This document shows positions 36,004-45,193 of a DNA stretch of 64,000 nt, piece by piece. The stretch spans positions 682,001 through 746,000 of the forward strand of contig NZ_CP065856.1 in NCBI RefSeq assembly GCF_016065055.1, read 5' to 3'. Within the stretch, counting starts at the first letter, position 1. Every line of letters begins with the position of its first letter. The stretch is from Halosimplex litoreum. GTDB taxonomy: Archaea; Halobacteriota; Halobacteria; Halobacteriales; Haloarculaceae. Position numbers and translations under genes: made by a program. The notes beneath the pieces are model-generated. The model was not told where the DNA came from and searched no databases. It saw only the letters and a list, made by a program, of their open reading frames with translations.

Positions 36004-37137
36004 ATGAGTGACGAGGATCTGAATCGCGGGCTGGAAGGTATCAGGGTCGCGGAGACGCGACTGAGCGATATCGACGGGGAGGCGGGCGTGCTCACCGTCG
36101 GCGGGTTTCCGGTGGACGAGCTGGCGCGCAACGCCACCTACGAGGAGAGCGTCTTCCTGCTGTTCGAGGACCGACTGCCCTCGAGCGAGGAACTCGACGA
36201 GTTCCGGGGGGACCTGGCAGGACGGCGAGCGATCGGCGACGAGGTCGAGGCGGTCCTCGAACGCGCCGCCGAGGAGGGCAAACCGGCGATGGACGCGCTG
36301 CGGATGGGCGCGGCGGCGGCGAACCTCGGCGCCGGCGAGGCGGACCCGGAGGCCGACGCGCGCCGCGTCGTCGCGGTCTTCCCGACCATCGTCGCGACCT
36401 ACTGGCGCTACCGCGAGGGCGCCGACCCGGTCGAACCCCGTGAGGACCTGCGCCACGCCGCCAACTACCTCTACATGCTCCAGGGCGAGGAGCCCGACGA
36501 GGCCGCTGTCCGCGGGCTGGAGACGTACCTCAACACGGTCGTCGACCACGGGCTGAACGCCTCGACGTTCACCGCCCGCACGGTCGTCTCTACCGAGTCC
36601 GACGTGGTCTCGGCGGCGACCGCGGCGGTCGGCACGCTGAAGGGGCCGCTCCACGGCGGCGCGCCGGGGCCCGTCCTCGACATGCTCCAGTCGATCCACG
36701 AGTCGGGCGATCCGGAGGGGTACGTCCGCGAGAAGCTCGAAGCTGGTGAGCGGCTGATGGGCTTCGGCCACCGCGTCTACCGCGTCCGCGACCCGCGGGC
36801 GGCGGTACTGGAGGCCGCCGCCGCGGAGTTCTACGACGAGGCCGGCGACTCCGACTTCTTCGAGACGATCAAGGACTTCGAGGACGTAGCCGTCGACCTG
36901 CTGGCCGAGCACAAGCCCGGCCGCGACCTGGAGACCAACGTCGAGTTCTACACCGCCGCGCTGCTGGACGGCGTCGGCGTCCCCAAGGAGCTGTTTACCA
37001 CCTGCTTCGCCGTCTCGCGGGTCGGCGGCTGGACCGCCCACGCCCTCGAACAACTCGACGACAACCGCCTCATCCGCCCGCTATCCGCCTACGTCGGCGA
37101 CCACGACCGGACGTGGACGCCCGTCGACGAGCGGTAG
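36004..37137 (+). CDS. citZ: Citrate synthase
   Basis: 377 aa, type-II short form. Catalytic His217 (KGPLHGGA) and His256 (GFGHRVYR) are present; the usual catalytic Asp of the NVDFY motif is replaced by Glu313 (TNVEFYTAAL). Other signatures: DHGLNASTFTAR and RVGGWTAHALEQ. It condenses acetyl-CoA with oxaloacetate; a 2-methylcitrate synthase is a less likely alternative. Unusually for this window the ATG has a good Shine-Dalgarno (GGAGG, 7-nt spacing), so the mRNA has a leader. sucCD, another TCA step, lies 7 kb downstream. Confidence 0.93.
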   Translation: MSDEDLNRGLEGIRVAETRLSDIDGEAGVLTVGGFPVDELARNATYEESVFLLFEDRLPSSEELDEFRGDLAGRRAIGDEVEAVLERAAEEGKPAMDALRMGAAAANLGAGEADPEADARRVVAVFPTIVATYWRYREGADPVEPREDLRHAANYLYMLQGEEPDEAAVRGLETYLNTVVDHGLNASTFTARTVVSTESDVVSAATAAVGTLKGPLHGGAPGPVLDMLQSIHESGDPEGYVREKLEAGERLMGFGHRVYRVRDPRAAVLEAAAAEFYDEAGDSDFFETIKDFEDVAVDLLAEHKPGRDLETNVEFYTAALLDGVGVPKELFTTCFAVSRVGGWTAHALEQLDDNRLIRPLSAYVGDHDRTWTPVDER

Positions 37138-37180
37138 AGTCGGTCGGCGTCGCCGGTCGACCCCGTTCCGTATTGCCGCC

Positions 37181-38077
37181 TTACCGCAGGTAGTGGAACA
37201 CGTACGTCTGCGTGTACCCCGCGTACTCGCCGCCGAAGGCCGCGCGGATGGCGCGGGAGGTCTCGGCGTAGTTGCCGCGGTCGCAGTCGGGGTAGTACTC
37301 CTCGATGGTCGTCCGGATCCAGGTGTCCAGCGGCACGGCTTCGAGGTACTCGAGCGCGAACAACAGGACGCAGTCGGCCACCTTGTCGCCGACGCCGACG
37401 AATCGGGTGAGCGACTCGCGGGCGTCCTCGTAGTCCAGCCCGGCCGCCTCCTCGGGACGGGCCTCGCCGTCGGCGACCATCCGCGCGGTGTCGCGGACGT
37501 ACGGCGCCCGGTAGCCCAGGCCCAGGTCGCGGAGGTCGGCCTCGGTCGCTTCGGCCAGTTGCTCGGCGGTCGGAAACGCGTGATACGTGCGGCCGTCGAA
37601 CTCGACCGTGGCGCCGAAGGCACGTTCGAGTTCGCGCTGCATGCCGTGAATACGGCCGACGCGCATCTGGGCCGAACAGATGAACGATATCAGCGACGGG
37701 AACGGGGGGTCGTCGACGAGGCGCATCCCCCAGTAGGCGTCGAAGGCCGACTCGACCACGTCGTCGTCCGGCGTGGCCGCGCGGATCGCCGGCAGGTCGT
37801 CGTCGAGGCGCAACCGCTCCCGCAGTATCGGGGCGGCCTCGACCGACGACTCCCACTCCAGACGGTCGTCGATCTGCCGGACGCGCACGACCGCGGGCTC
37901 GCTGTCGACACGGACGACGCTCTCGTACCAGGCGTCGCCGCCGTAAGCGCCGCTCTCGTCGTACATCCGGCCGTCGGCGCGGTCCCAGAGGTACGACTGG
38001 CCGCTCTCGACGGTCGACTGCAGGTCGAACGGGCCAGGGAACTCCCCCAGCGGAATCGCGCCGCGTTCCACGCTCAT
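37181..38077 (-). CDS. ogg: 8-oxoguanine DNA glycosylase (OGG family, HhH-GPD)
   Basis: 298 aa. The N-terminal OGG domain begins GPFDLQSTVESGQSYLWDR, as in human OGG1. The HhH-GPD module has FVGVGDKVADCVLLFALEYLEAVPLDTW with the catalytic Lys232 and Asp251. Removes 8-oxoG from DNA (glycosylase/AP lyase). No iron-sulfur cluster cysteines follow, consistent with OGG rather than MutY. Monocistronic, convergent with citrate synthase. Confidence 0.92.
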   Translation of the reverse strand: MSVERGAIPLGEFPGPFDLQSTVESGQSYLWDRADGRMYDESGAYGGDAWYESVVRVDSEPAVVRVRQIDDRLEWESSVEAAPILRERLRLDDDLPAIRAATPDDDVVESAFDAYWGMRLVDDPPFPSLISFICSAQMRVGRIHGMQRELERAFGATVEFDGRTYHAFPTAEQLAEATEADLRDLGLGYRAPYVRDTARMVADGEARPEEAAGLDYEDARESLTRFVGVGDKVADCVLLFALEYLEAVPLDTWIRTTIEEYYPDCDRGNYAETSRAIRAAFGGEYAGYTQTYVFHYLR

Positions 38078-38232
38078 ACCCCGGCCAAGCGTCGGTCCGG
38101 CTTTGGCCTTTCGAGACCGACTCGCCTCGCTCGTCGAGTCGGACAGCGGTCGGACCAGCGCCGCCTACCGACCGAGTGTGTGTCGTGCTATCGAGGCGAA
38201 CCTTCATGTCACTGCGAGACGAAGGCGGGCAC

Positions 38233-38736
38233 ATGAACTGCAGAGTTGTCGTCGAGGCCGCCGTCCCCGTCTACGACGTGGAGACAGCGGACGAGGCCGT
38301 GCGGATCGCTATCTCGAAGACGGGCGAGATGCTCAACCCGGACCTCAACTACGTCGAGATCAACATGGGCGAGCGGTCGTGTCCCCACTGCGGCGAGGAG
38401 CTCGAACCCGCGTTCCTCGCCGCCGACGAGAGCCTGGTCGCGCTGGAACTGGAGATAACGGTGTTCAACGTCGAGCGCGAGGAACACGCCGCCCGGATCG
38501 CCCGCAAGGAGATCGGTCAGCGTCTCGAGAACATCCCGCTCGAAGTGCTCGAGATCGAGCAGATCGACGACGAAGACGACGAAGACGACGAGGAGGAAGC
38601 GTCGTCCGAGGAGAGCGAATCGCCGTCGGACGACTCGCCGTCCGAAGCGGGTGGGTCGTCGGACGACGGGGGGTCCGACGACGACCGAGGTGACGACGTG
38701 CTGCCGGAGTTCGAGGAGCTCATCGACGAATCCTAA
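38233..38736 (+). CDS. UPF0212 (DUF555) protein with acidic tail
   Basis: 167 aa. Residues 1-112 match the archaeal UPF0212 family: MNCRVVVEAAVPVYDVETADEAVRIAISKTGEMLNPDLNYVEINMGERSCPHCGEELEPAF, then FNVEREEHAARIARKEIGQRL. One CxxC pair is present. The last 55 residues are almost entirely Asp/Glu/Ser. Family members start MNxRVV, so ATG 38233 is preferred over the in-frame ATG at 38206. Function unknown. Confidence 0.85.
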   Translation: MNCRVVVEAAVPVYDVETADEAVRIAISKTGEMLNPDLNYVEINMGERSCPHCGEELEPAFLAADESLVALELEITVFNVEREEHAARIARKEIGQRLENIPLEVLEIEQIDDEDDEDDEEEASSEESESPSDDSPSEAGGSSDDGGSDDDRGDDVLPEFEELIDES

Positions 38737-38871
38737 CGGAGCCGAAGCCCGTCGGTCGCTGTTTTCACCGATCCGAGTCAGGCACCCACCGGTTCGCGCG
38801 CGGACGACGAGACCGAGCTCGACAGCGCGACCGCTGGACGATCGTGAGTACGACAGAACGGGACGGTTCGT

Positions 38872-39108
38872 TCAGTCGGCGGACGCCGGAACGCGCTCGC
38901 GCGTCTCGGTCTCCATCTCGGACGTGATGCCCTTCGCCAGGGCGAAAACGGCGTTCTTGTGGTCGGTCTTCGATTTGTGGATCGAGGTCGGCCGTACCCC
39001 CAGAGAGGTGTACTCGTCGTGTTCTACCTCCTCGCCTGTGTCCATCTCGTAGTGATTCTCCACCTGAGCAAGCAGGCCGTGAAGGTGAATGAGCTCCTGC
39101 TTTTTCAT
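38872..39108 (-). CDS. UPF0058 family protein
   Basis: 78 aa. Sequence MKKQELIHLHGLLAQVENHYEM, then LGVRPTSIHKSKTDHKNAVFALAKGITSEM, is diagnostic of UPF0058, a small archaeal family with unknown, possibly metal-binding, function. Start at 39108; the TATA-like CTATTAACC (39133-39141 on the minus strand) is about 28 nt away, indicating a leaderless mRNA. A second in-frame ATG 6 nt upstream is less likely. Confidence 0.9.
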   Translation of the reverse strand: MKKQELIHLHGLLAQVENHYEMDTGEEVEHDEYTSLGVRPTSIHKSKTDHKNAVFALAKGITSEMETETRERVPASAD

Positions 39109-39347
39109 AGTCAACCGGTCCTAACCACTGGAGGTTAATAGTAGTATCCTGAGTCGCGTTAACACACCCCTGCATAAAAACCGTGTACAAAAGGCTCTCG
39201 ATATCGGTTTCGGTGCCGCGATCGAACCGAGAGTGGGGTCCTCGGGCCGCTGGGGCCGTCGAACCGAGGGCGCCGCCGGACCGCCCGCTGGGGCCGTCGG
39301 ACCGACCGGTTCGAGCTCCGGGCGACGCGAACGCGGGGTTGAAAGAC

Positions 39348-39353
39348 TTTTAG
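39348..39353 (+). promoter_or_regulatory. TATA-like box of aIF2-beta
   Basis: TTTTAG about 27 nt before ATG 39377; leaderless spacing. Confidence 0.4.
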
Positions 39354-39376
39354 GCGGTGACGGGCTTCTCACGGGT

Positions 39377-39781
39377 ATGGACTACGACGACATGCTCGAC
39401 CGGGCGATGGAGGAGACACCGGATATCGAGGGGAGCTCCGACCGGTTCGAGGTGCCGGACCCGGACATCCGCCAGGAAGGGAACGTGACCGTCTACGAGA
39501 ACTTTCAGGACACCTGCGACCGCCTCGGTCGCGAGGACGACCACGTCATGCAGGCGCTCCAGAACGAACTGGGGACCAGCGGACACATCGACGAGAGCGG
39601 CCGCGCCCGCTTGACCGGCGAGTTCAGCGAGCGACGGGTCACCAACGCCATCGACGAGTACGCCGAGGAGTTCGTCCTCTGCTCGGAGTGCGGACTCCCC
39701 GACACGCACTTCGAGCGCGAGGGTGGCGTGCTTCTCCTGCGCTGTGAAGCCTGCGGCGCGCGGTCTGCGACGAGCGGTTAA
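39377..39781 (+). CDS. eif2b: Translation initiation factor aIF2 subunit beta
   Basis: 134 aa, standard archaeal length. N-terminal helix, the core RFEVPDPDIRQEGNVTVYENFQDTCDRLGREDDHVMQALQNELGTSG, GEFSERRVTNAIDEYAEEFVLC, and a C-terminal zinc ribbon CSECGLPDTHF...CEACG. Binds aIF2-gamma in the initiator tRNA-carrying heterotrimer. The frame is open upstream, but homology and the TATA-like box support ATG 39377. Its stop overlaps the stop of the convergent zinc-ribbon gene. Confidence 0.96.
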   Translation: MDYDDMLDRAMEETPDIEGSSDRFEVPDPDIRQEGNVTVYENFQDTCDRLGREDDHVMQALQNELGTSGHIDESGRARLTGEFSERRVTNAIDEYAEEFVLCSECGLPDTHFEREGGVLLLRCEACGARSATSG

Positions 39782-39957
39782 CCGAGACTCTTCAGCGTCT
39801 GTAGGTCGCGGTCGGTCCGCGTGAACTCCGCGAGCCGCCGGCTCGCGTGACAGTTAGGGCAGTGATAGAGTGCCGTGTGTTCGGGGAGCTCCGTCGGCGT
39901 CGACTCCCAGTCTTTCGTGCATTCGGGGCAAAGCAATCGGACGTACGCTTCCTCCAT
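39778..39957 (-). CDS. Small zinc-ribbon protein
   Basis: 59 aa, MEEAYVRLLCPECTKDWESTPTELPEHTALYHCPNCHASRRLAEFTRTDRDLQTLKSLG. Two CPxC pairs (CPEC and CPNCH) form a zinc ribbon. Haloarchaea carry many such proteins; the function is unknown. A T-rich CCTTTTTGTACTC lies upstream on the minus strand as a possible TATA box. The gene ends tail-to-tail with aIF2-beta: the palindrome TTAA serves both stop codons (bases 39779-39780 are shared). Confidence 0.8.
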   Translation of the reverse strand: MEEAYVRLLCPECTKDWESTPTELPEHTALYHCPNCHASRRLAEFTRTDRDLQTLKSLG

Positions 39958-40070
39958 GCGTGGTATCATCACACACGACGAGTACAAAAAGGCTAGTGCG
40001 GCGGACGCCGCGAGCGACAGGTGCCGGCCGAGAGGGGAGAGCCGCCGACCGAGGCGGCGGAACCGGCCGG

Positions 40071-41048
40071 TCAGGCCGGTGCGTCGACGGATTCGAGGAG
40101 TTCCTTGTAGCGGTTGCGGATGGTGACCTCGGAGATGTTGGCTACCTCGCTGACCTCGCTCTGGGTGACCTTCTCGTTGGTCAGCAGGGCGGCGGCGTAC
40201 ACCGCGGCGGCGGCGAGGCCGACGGGGGACTTCCCGCTGAGGATGCCCTGGTCGCGCGCGCTCACGATGAGTTCGCGGGCCCGGCGCTCGGTGTCGTCGC
40301 TGAGTTCGAGGTCCGAGACGAACCGCGGGAGGTAGCTCTCGGGGTCCGCGGGCTTGATCTCCAGGTTCAGCTCGCGGACGACGTAGCGGTAGGTCCGCGT
40401 GAGCTCCATCTTGTCGACGCGGGAGACGGCGGTCATCTCGTCGAGGCTACGCGGGGTGTTGGCCTGCCGGGCGGCGGCGTACAGCGACGCCGTCGCGACG
40501 CCCTCGATGGAGCGGCCGGGCAGGAGGTTCTCCTCCAGCGCGCGGCGGTAGATGACACTGGCCGTCTCGCGCACGGTCTTCGGGAGCCCGAGCGCGCTCG
40601 CCATCCGGTCGATCTCGCCCAGCGCTTGCTTGAGGTTGCGCTCTTTGGAGTCGCGGGTGCGGAAGCGCTCGTTCCAGGTGCGCAGGCGCTGCATCTTCTG
40701 GCGCTGGTTCGAGGACAGCGAGTTGCCGTAGGCGTCCTTGTTCTGCCAGCCGATGTTGGTCGAGAGGCCCTTGTCGTGCATCATGTTCGTCGTCGGCGCG
40801 CCGACGCGGGACTTCTCGTCCTTCTCGGAGGGGTTGAACGCTCGCCACTCGGGGCCGCGGTCGATCTCGTCTTCCTCGACGACCAGTCCGCACTCCGCAC
40901 ACACGGTCTCGCCGTGTTCGGTGTCGGCGTCGAGCCGACCGCCGCACTCGGGGCACTCCTGCTCGCTCGTCGATTCGGCCTCCTCCTCCTCCCGCAGCCG
41001 TTCGCTCGTCTGTTCCTCGGCGCCGGTTCGAATTGTCGTGTCGCTCAT
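40071..41048 (-). CDS. tfb: Transcription initiation factor TFB
   Basis: 325 aa. Acidic N terminus, then the zinc ribbon CPECGGRLDADTEHGETVCAECGLV, the B-finger region RGPEWRAFNPSEKDEKSRVGAPTT, and two cyclin folds. The C-terminal helix-turn-helix (QSEVSEVANISEVTIRNRYKEL) contacts the BRE. Recruits RNA polymerase to TBP-bound promoters. Haloarchaea usually have several TFBs; which one this is cannot be told here. A CATAAAAAT element at 41085-41093 is a likely TATA box, giving a leader of about 10-15 nt. Confidence 0.96.
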   Translation of the reverse strand: MSDTTIRTGAEEQTSERLREEEEAESTSEQECPECGGRLDADTEHGETVCAECGLVVEEDEIDRGPEWRAFNPSEKDEKSRVGAPTTNMMHDKGLSTNIGWQNKDAYGNSLSSNQRQKMQRLRTWNERFRTRDSKERNLKQALGEIDRMASALGLPKTVRETASVIYRRALEENLLPGRSIEGVATASLYAAARQANTPRSLDEMTAVSRVDKMELTRTYRYVVRELNLEIKPADPESYLPRFVSDLELSDDTERRARELIVSARDQGILSGKSPVGLAAAAVYAAALLTNEKVTQSEVSEVANISEVTIRNRYKELLESVDAPA

Positions 41049-41276
41049 GATTGGTCTCCGGAGCGGCTCACCGGTGGCGAAAGCCATAAAAATCCGATGC
41101 CGCGGTTCCTAACAATACGTAAGTCCGAAAACTACTTAAATGTTTTGGGGGGCTGCAGCGTGATAAGCGGTCACAAATAACAGGATAGCGGCGGGATCCC
41201 TCTGAGCGCGAGCGGGTCCACAGCGGGACGGGTGACGGGGGGTTGTCGTGGGTTCGGAGGCGGAGGCGGGCGAGCG

Positions 41277-41873
41277 TCAGGCGCGTTCGACGCGCAGGAG
41301 GATCACGGCGAACACCCACATGAAGAGGGCGCCGACGGGGACGGTGGGCTGGTGCTGGAAGAACATGGCGGTCGAGACGGAGAACGCGACCGCGAGCACC
41401 GCGAAGCATGCGCCGAAGACGCGGACGGGGTCGAGCGTCAGGCGGGCCGTGAGGGGGGCAGGGAGGGCGTCGGCGAGCGCGTCCGGGGCTGCGTCGGCGA
41501 TCCGCCGTTCGGCCCGCTCGGCAGCGGCTTCGAGCCACTGGTCGCGCGCGTAGTAGACGAGACTGAACAGGAGCATGCACCCGAAGAGAACGGCGGTCGC
41601 GAGCCAGAGTCGTCCCTCGGGCACCTGATTCGTCGGGACGAATTCGGGGATCTCGAAGACGAACTGGACGAGCCCGTCCAGCGACTGCTGGCCGAGGGCG
41701 ATCCCGAACAGATAGTGAAACTGGAGGAAGACGAAGCGGATGTTGACGACGGTGAACGTGCCGTCGATCCACGACGGCGACTCGCGCAGCACCGAGACCG
41801 ACCACGGCAGGAGGGCGGTCAGCCACGTCGCGAGGACTGCCAGTTCACCGGCGTACTCCGAGCGGACCCACAT
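41277..41873 (-). CDS. Four-TM haloarchaeal membrane protein, unknown function
   Basis: 198 aa, starts MWVRSEYAGELAVLATWLTALLPWSV. Predicted TM helices about residues 8-30, 45-65, 88-108 and 155-195 (probably two), with an amphipathic loop DQWLEAAAERAERRIADAAPDAL. No family recognised with confidence. A perfect TATAAAAG-type box (41902-41909 on the + strand) lies 29 nt from the ATG, so the gene is well supported and leaderless. Confidence 0.75.
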   Translation of the reverse strand: MWVRSEYAGELAVLATWLTALLPWSVSVLRESPSWIDGTFTVVNIRFVFLQFHYLFGIALGQQSLDGLVQFVFEIPEFVPTNQVPEGRLWLATAVLFGCMLLFSLVYYARDQWLEAAAERAERRIADAAPDALADALPAPLTARLTLDPVRVFGACFAVLAVAFSVSTAMFFQHQPTVPVGALFMWVFAVILLRVERA

Positions 41874-41901
41874 ACTCTGGGAGAGTCGGCGTCGCCGCGT
41901 G

Positions 41902-41909
41902 TATAAAAG
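41902..41909 (-). promoter_or_regulatory. TATA box of the four-TM protein
   Basis: Reads CTTTTATA on the coding strand, about 29 nt before ATG 41873; among the clearest TATA boxes in the window. Confidence 0.65.
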
Positions 41910-41945
41910 CTACCGGCTCGGCGGACGGTGCGTCGGTGTGCGTCA

Positions 41946-42005
41946 GGACCGAAGTAGTTCGGAGGCGGGGCAGTCGCCGGGACCGAAGTAGTTCGGAGGC
42001 GGGGC
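41946..42005. repeat. 26-bp direct repeat with internal palindrome
   Basis: Two identical 26-bp units at 41946-41971 and 41980-42005, spaced 34 bp start to start. Each contains the inverted repeat CCGAA-gtag-TTCGG. They lie between two divergent genes (four-TM protein and DUF5793-like), 73-133 bp upstream of the latter, which suggests a paired operator. No regulator is known. Confidence 0.75.
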
Positions 42006-42078
42006 GGTCAGCGGGCGCGGTCGGCGGTCGCGTCGGCGTTACGTTCATGCACGACCGTTCCCTAGTGGCAGGTATCGA

Positions 42079-42531
42079 ATGAGGCGCGATTACGTCACGC
42101 TGGAACTCCGTCACGTCGACCGGGACGGCGACCACCTGCCGACGGCCGTACTGGCCTACGACGGCCCGTCGGACCTCCTCGAGGAGCGGCTCACGGACGC
42201 GGTGGGTGAGCCGCTGGATCGCGAGCGCGTCGACGTCGCCTTCCGTCTGCGGACGGCCGACGGCGACACGACCGGCGTCTTCAGCCTCACCAACCGGCTG
42301 ACCGGGGAGTTCGTCGTCGAGGTCAACGCCGACGCCGAATCGGTGCGCGGTCTCGTCGACGCCGCCCGCCGGGACGACGACCCCGACGACGCCGACGGCT
42401 GCTACCGCGTCGTCGTCGAGCGCGACGGCGAGGCGGTCGCCGACTACGAGAAGCGGACGCTGCTCGTCTACGACGACGAAGGCAGCCTCCTCCGACAGCG
42501 GAGTCTGATCCCGAGCGGCGTCGAGTTGTAG
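42079..42531 (+). CDS. DUF5793-like haloarchaeal protein
   Basis: 150 aa, beta-rich and acidic: MRRDYVTLELRHVDRDGDHLPTAVLAYDGPSDLLEERL, FRLRTADGDTTGVFSLTNRLTGEFVVEVNADAE, and the C-terminal DYEKRTLLVYDDEGSLLRQRSLIPSGVEL. I recognise this layout as the haloarchaeal DUF5793 family (name from memory). No catalytic motif or TM. Function unknown. The duplicated palindromic sequence upstream may regulate it. Confidence 0.78.
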   Translation: MRRDYVTLELRHVDRDGDHLPTAVLAYDGPSDLLEERLTDAVGEPLDRERVDVAFRLRTADGDTTGVFSLTNRLTGEFVVEVNADAESVRGLVDAARRDDDPDDADGCYRVVVERDGEAVADYEKRTLLVYDDEGSLLRQRSLIPSGVEL

Positions 42532-42581
42532 CCCCGCCCGGGACGCCAGCGGCCACGTTCTCCGTCCTTCGCCCGGTCGCC

Positions 42582-43412
42582 CTACTCGTCGAGCGACGTC
42601 ACCAGCGCCGGCAGCGCCTCGGTCGCGTCCGCGCGGAGGTCGTAGTCGGCCCGCTCGGAGTACGCCGTGGCTTCGAGGTTACAGACGGCGAGCGTCGCAC
42701 CCGACTCCGCTGCGATCTCGGGCAGCAACGCCGCCGGTCGCACCGTCAGCGACGACCCGACCGCGAGGAACACGTCGGCACGCCGCGCGGCGGTCTGTGC
42801 CCGGTCGAACGCCTCGTCCGGGAGCGCCTCCCCGAACAGCACCACGTCCGGTTTGAGCACGCCGCCACAGTCGCAGGTCGGCGGTCGGTCCCCGTCGCAA
42901 ACGCGCCCCCAGACGGGACCGGCCGACTGGGTCGCACCGCAGCGGTCACAGACCACGCGGGCGCTCGTACCGTGGAGTTCGACCACCGACTCCGACCCCG
43001 CCGCCGCGTGCAGTCCGTCGACGTTCTGCGTGAGGAGGGTGTCGAGGTGACCCCGTGCTTCCATCGCCGCCAGCGCCTCGTGAGCGGCGTTCGGTTCGAC
43101 ACCGTCGCCGTACATCGTCTCCCGGAGCGCGAGCCGGTCGGTCCAGAACCCCTCGGGGTCGGCGTCGAAGCGCCGCCGGTGGAACTCGGCCGGGTCGTAA
43201 GTCTCCCAGACCGGGTCCGGCCCGTCGTCGCTCGGCTCGCCGCGGAAGGGGGGAATCCCCGACGGGACGCTCACGCCCGCGCCCGTGAGGACGACGACCC
43301 GCTCCGCGTCGGCGATTTCGGCCGCCAGCGCCGACAGTACCGCGCCGTCCGCCCCCGCGGCGCCCGCCGCGCCGTTCGCGTCGCCGCCGTCGGTCGTGTC
43401 GTCGCGCTCCAT
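42582..43412 (-). CDS. Sirtuin-family NAD-dependent protein deacylase
   Basis: 276 aa. Sir2 motifs: GAGVSVPSGIPPFRG (NAD binding), TQNVDGLH, the catalytic His in ELHGTSARVVCDRCG, a four-Cys zinc module (CDRCG with CDCG), LKPDVVLFGEALPD, and VGSSLTVRPAALLP. The Ala-rich N terminus (about 25 residues) precedes the domain. Removes acyl groups from lysines using NAD. Monocistronic, divergent from a two-TM protein. Confidence 0.94.
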   Translation of the reverse strand: MERDDTTDGGDANGAAGAAGADGAVLSALAAEIADAERVVVLTGAGVSVPSGIPPFRGEPSDDGPDPVWETYDPAEFHRRRFDADPEGFWTDRLALRETMYGDGVEPNAAHEALAAMEARGHLDTLLTQNVDGLHAAAGSESVVELHGTSARVVCDRCGATQSAGPVWGRVCDGDRPPTCDCGGVLKPDVVLFGEALPDEAFDRAQTAARRADVFLAVGSSLTVRPAALLPEIAAESGATLAVCNLEATAYSERADYDLRADATEALPALVTSLDE

Positions 43413-43496
43413 GGGACTCCCGAGGGACGAGACGGGGAAAAGTCACCCGGCGCGGTGGCCCCCACGACTAAGTGCGACGACTGCCGAGGGGAGCGT

Positions 43497-43775
43497 ATGT
43501 GCTACGAATCGCTGCTGAACGGCGAGGCGGCCGAGCGATCGCTCGGAGCCCTCCTCCGGGAGGAACGGCGGGCGGCGCTGCGCAACGGACTGGCCGCCGC
43601 GGTGCTGGTCGTGGCGGTGCTGATCGCCGAGGGCGCGACGGCGTGGACGGTCGGCGCGCTCGCCGTCGCCGCGGTCGCGCTCGGCGCGGTCCTCCACCAG
43701 GCCGTTCTGGTCGCCGGTGCGGTCGCGGTTCGCCTCCACCACCGCGTCGGCGGAGCGGACCCGGCGACGGCCTGA
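43497..43775 (+). CDS. Small two-TM membrane protein
   Basis: 92 aa, starts MCYESLLNGEAAERSLGALLREERRAALRNG. One long hydrophobic region (residues 33-80) splits into two TM helices, AAAVLVVAVLIAEGATAWTVGALAVAAVALGAVL and QAVLVAGAVAVRL. A GACTAAGTG box about 27 nt upstream fits a leaderless ATG. No family recognised. Confidence 0.6.
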   Translation: MCYESLLNGEAAERSLGALLREERRAALRNGLAAAVLVVAVLIAEGATAWTVGALAVAAVALGAVLHQAVLVAGAVAVRLHHRVGGADPATA

Positions 43776-43958
43776 GCGACGCCCCGGTGTCGCCGCTGGC
43801 GACTGAGTTCGAAACGGAAAGAGAGGGGGGAGAGAGTGGCGGAACGAAACGATGGAATGGGGTGGGTGGGGGAGAGGTGGTCGCGTGCGGCGCCTGACAG
43901 CGCCGACACGCGTAATCGCCGCAGCCGGCGATAAATGCCTTGTGTGCCAATTTTCGTG

Positions 43959-43980
43959 AACGATACTCGTCGGTATCGTT
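43959..43980. promoter_or_regulatory. Inverted repeat upstream of sucCD (candidate operator)
   Basis: AACGATAC-tcgtcg-GTATCGTT, a perfect 8-bp dyad with a 6-bp spacer. It lies about 30-50 bp upstream of the sucC TATA-like box (gatttaagc at 44007-44015). The position is typical of an archaeal activator site; the regulator is unknown. Confidence 0.55.
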
Positions 43981-44041
43981 AATCCGAAGCCGGTCGATAC
44001 CGGCGGGATTTAAGCGCTCGCCGACCGCGAATTCGAGTGAC

Positions 44042-45189
<1,148 letters not shown>

Positions 45190-45193
<4 letters not shown>

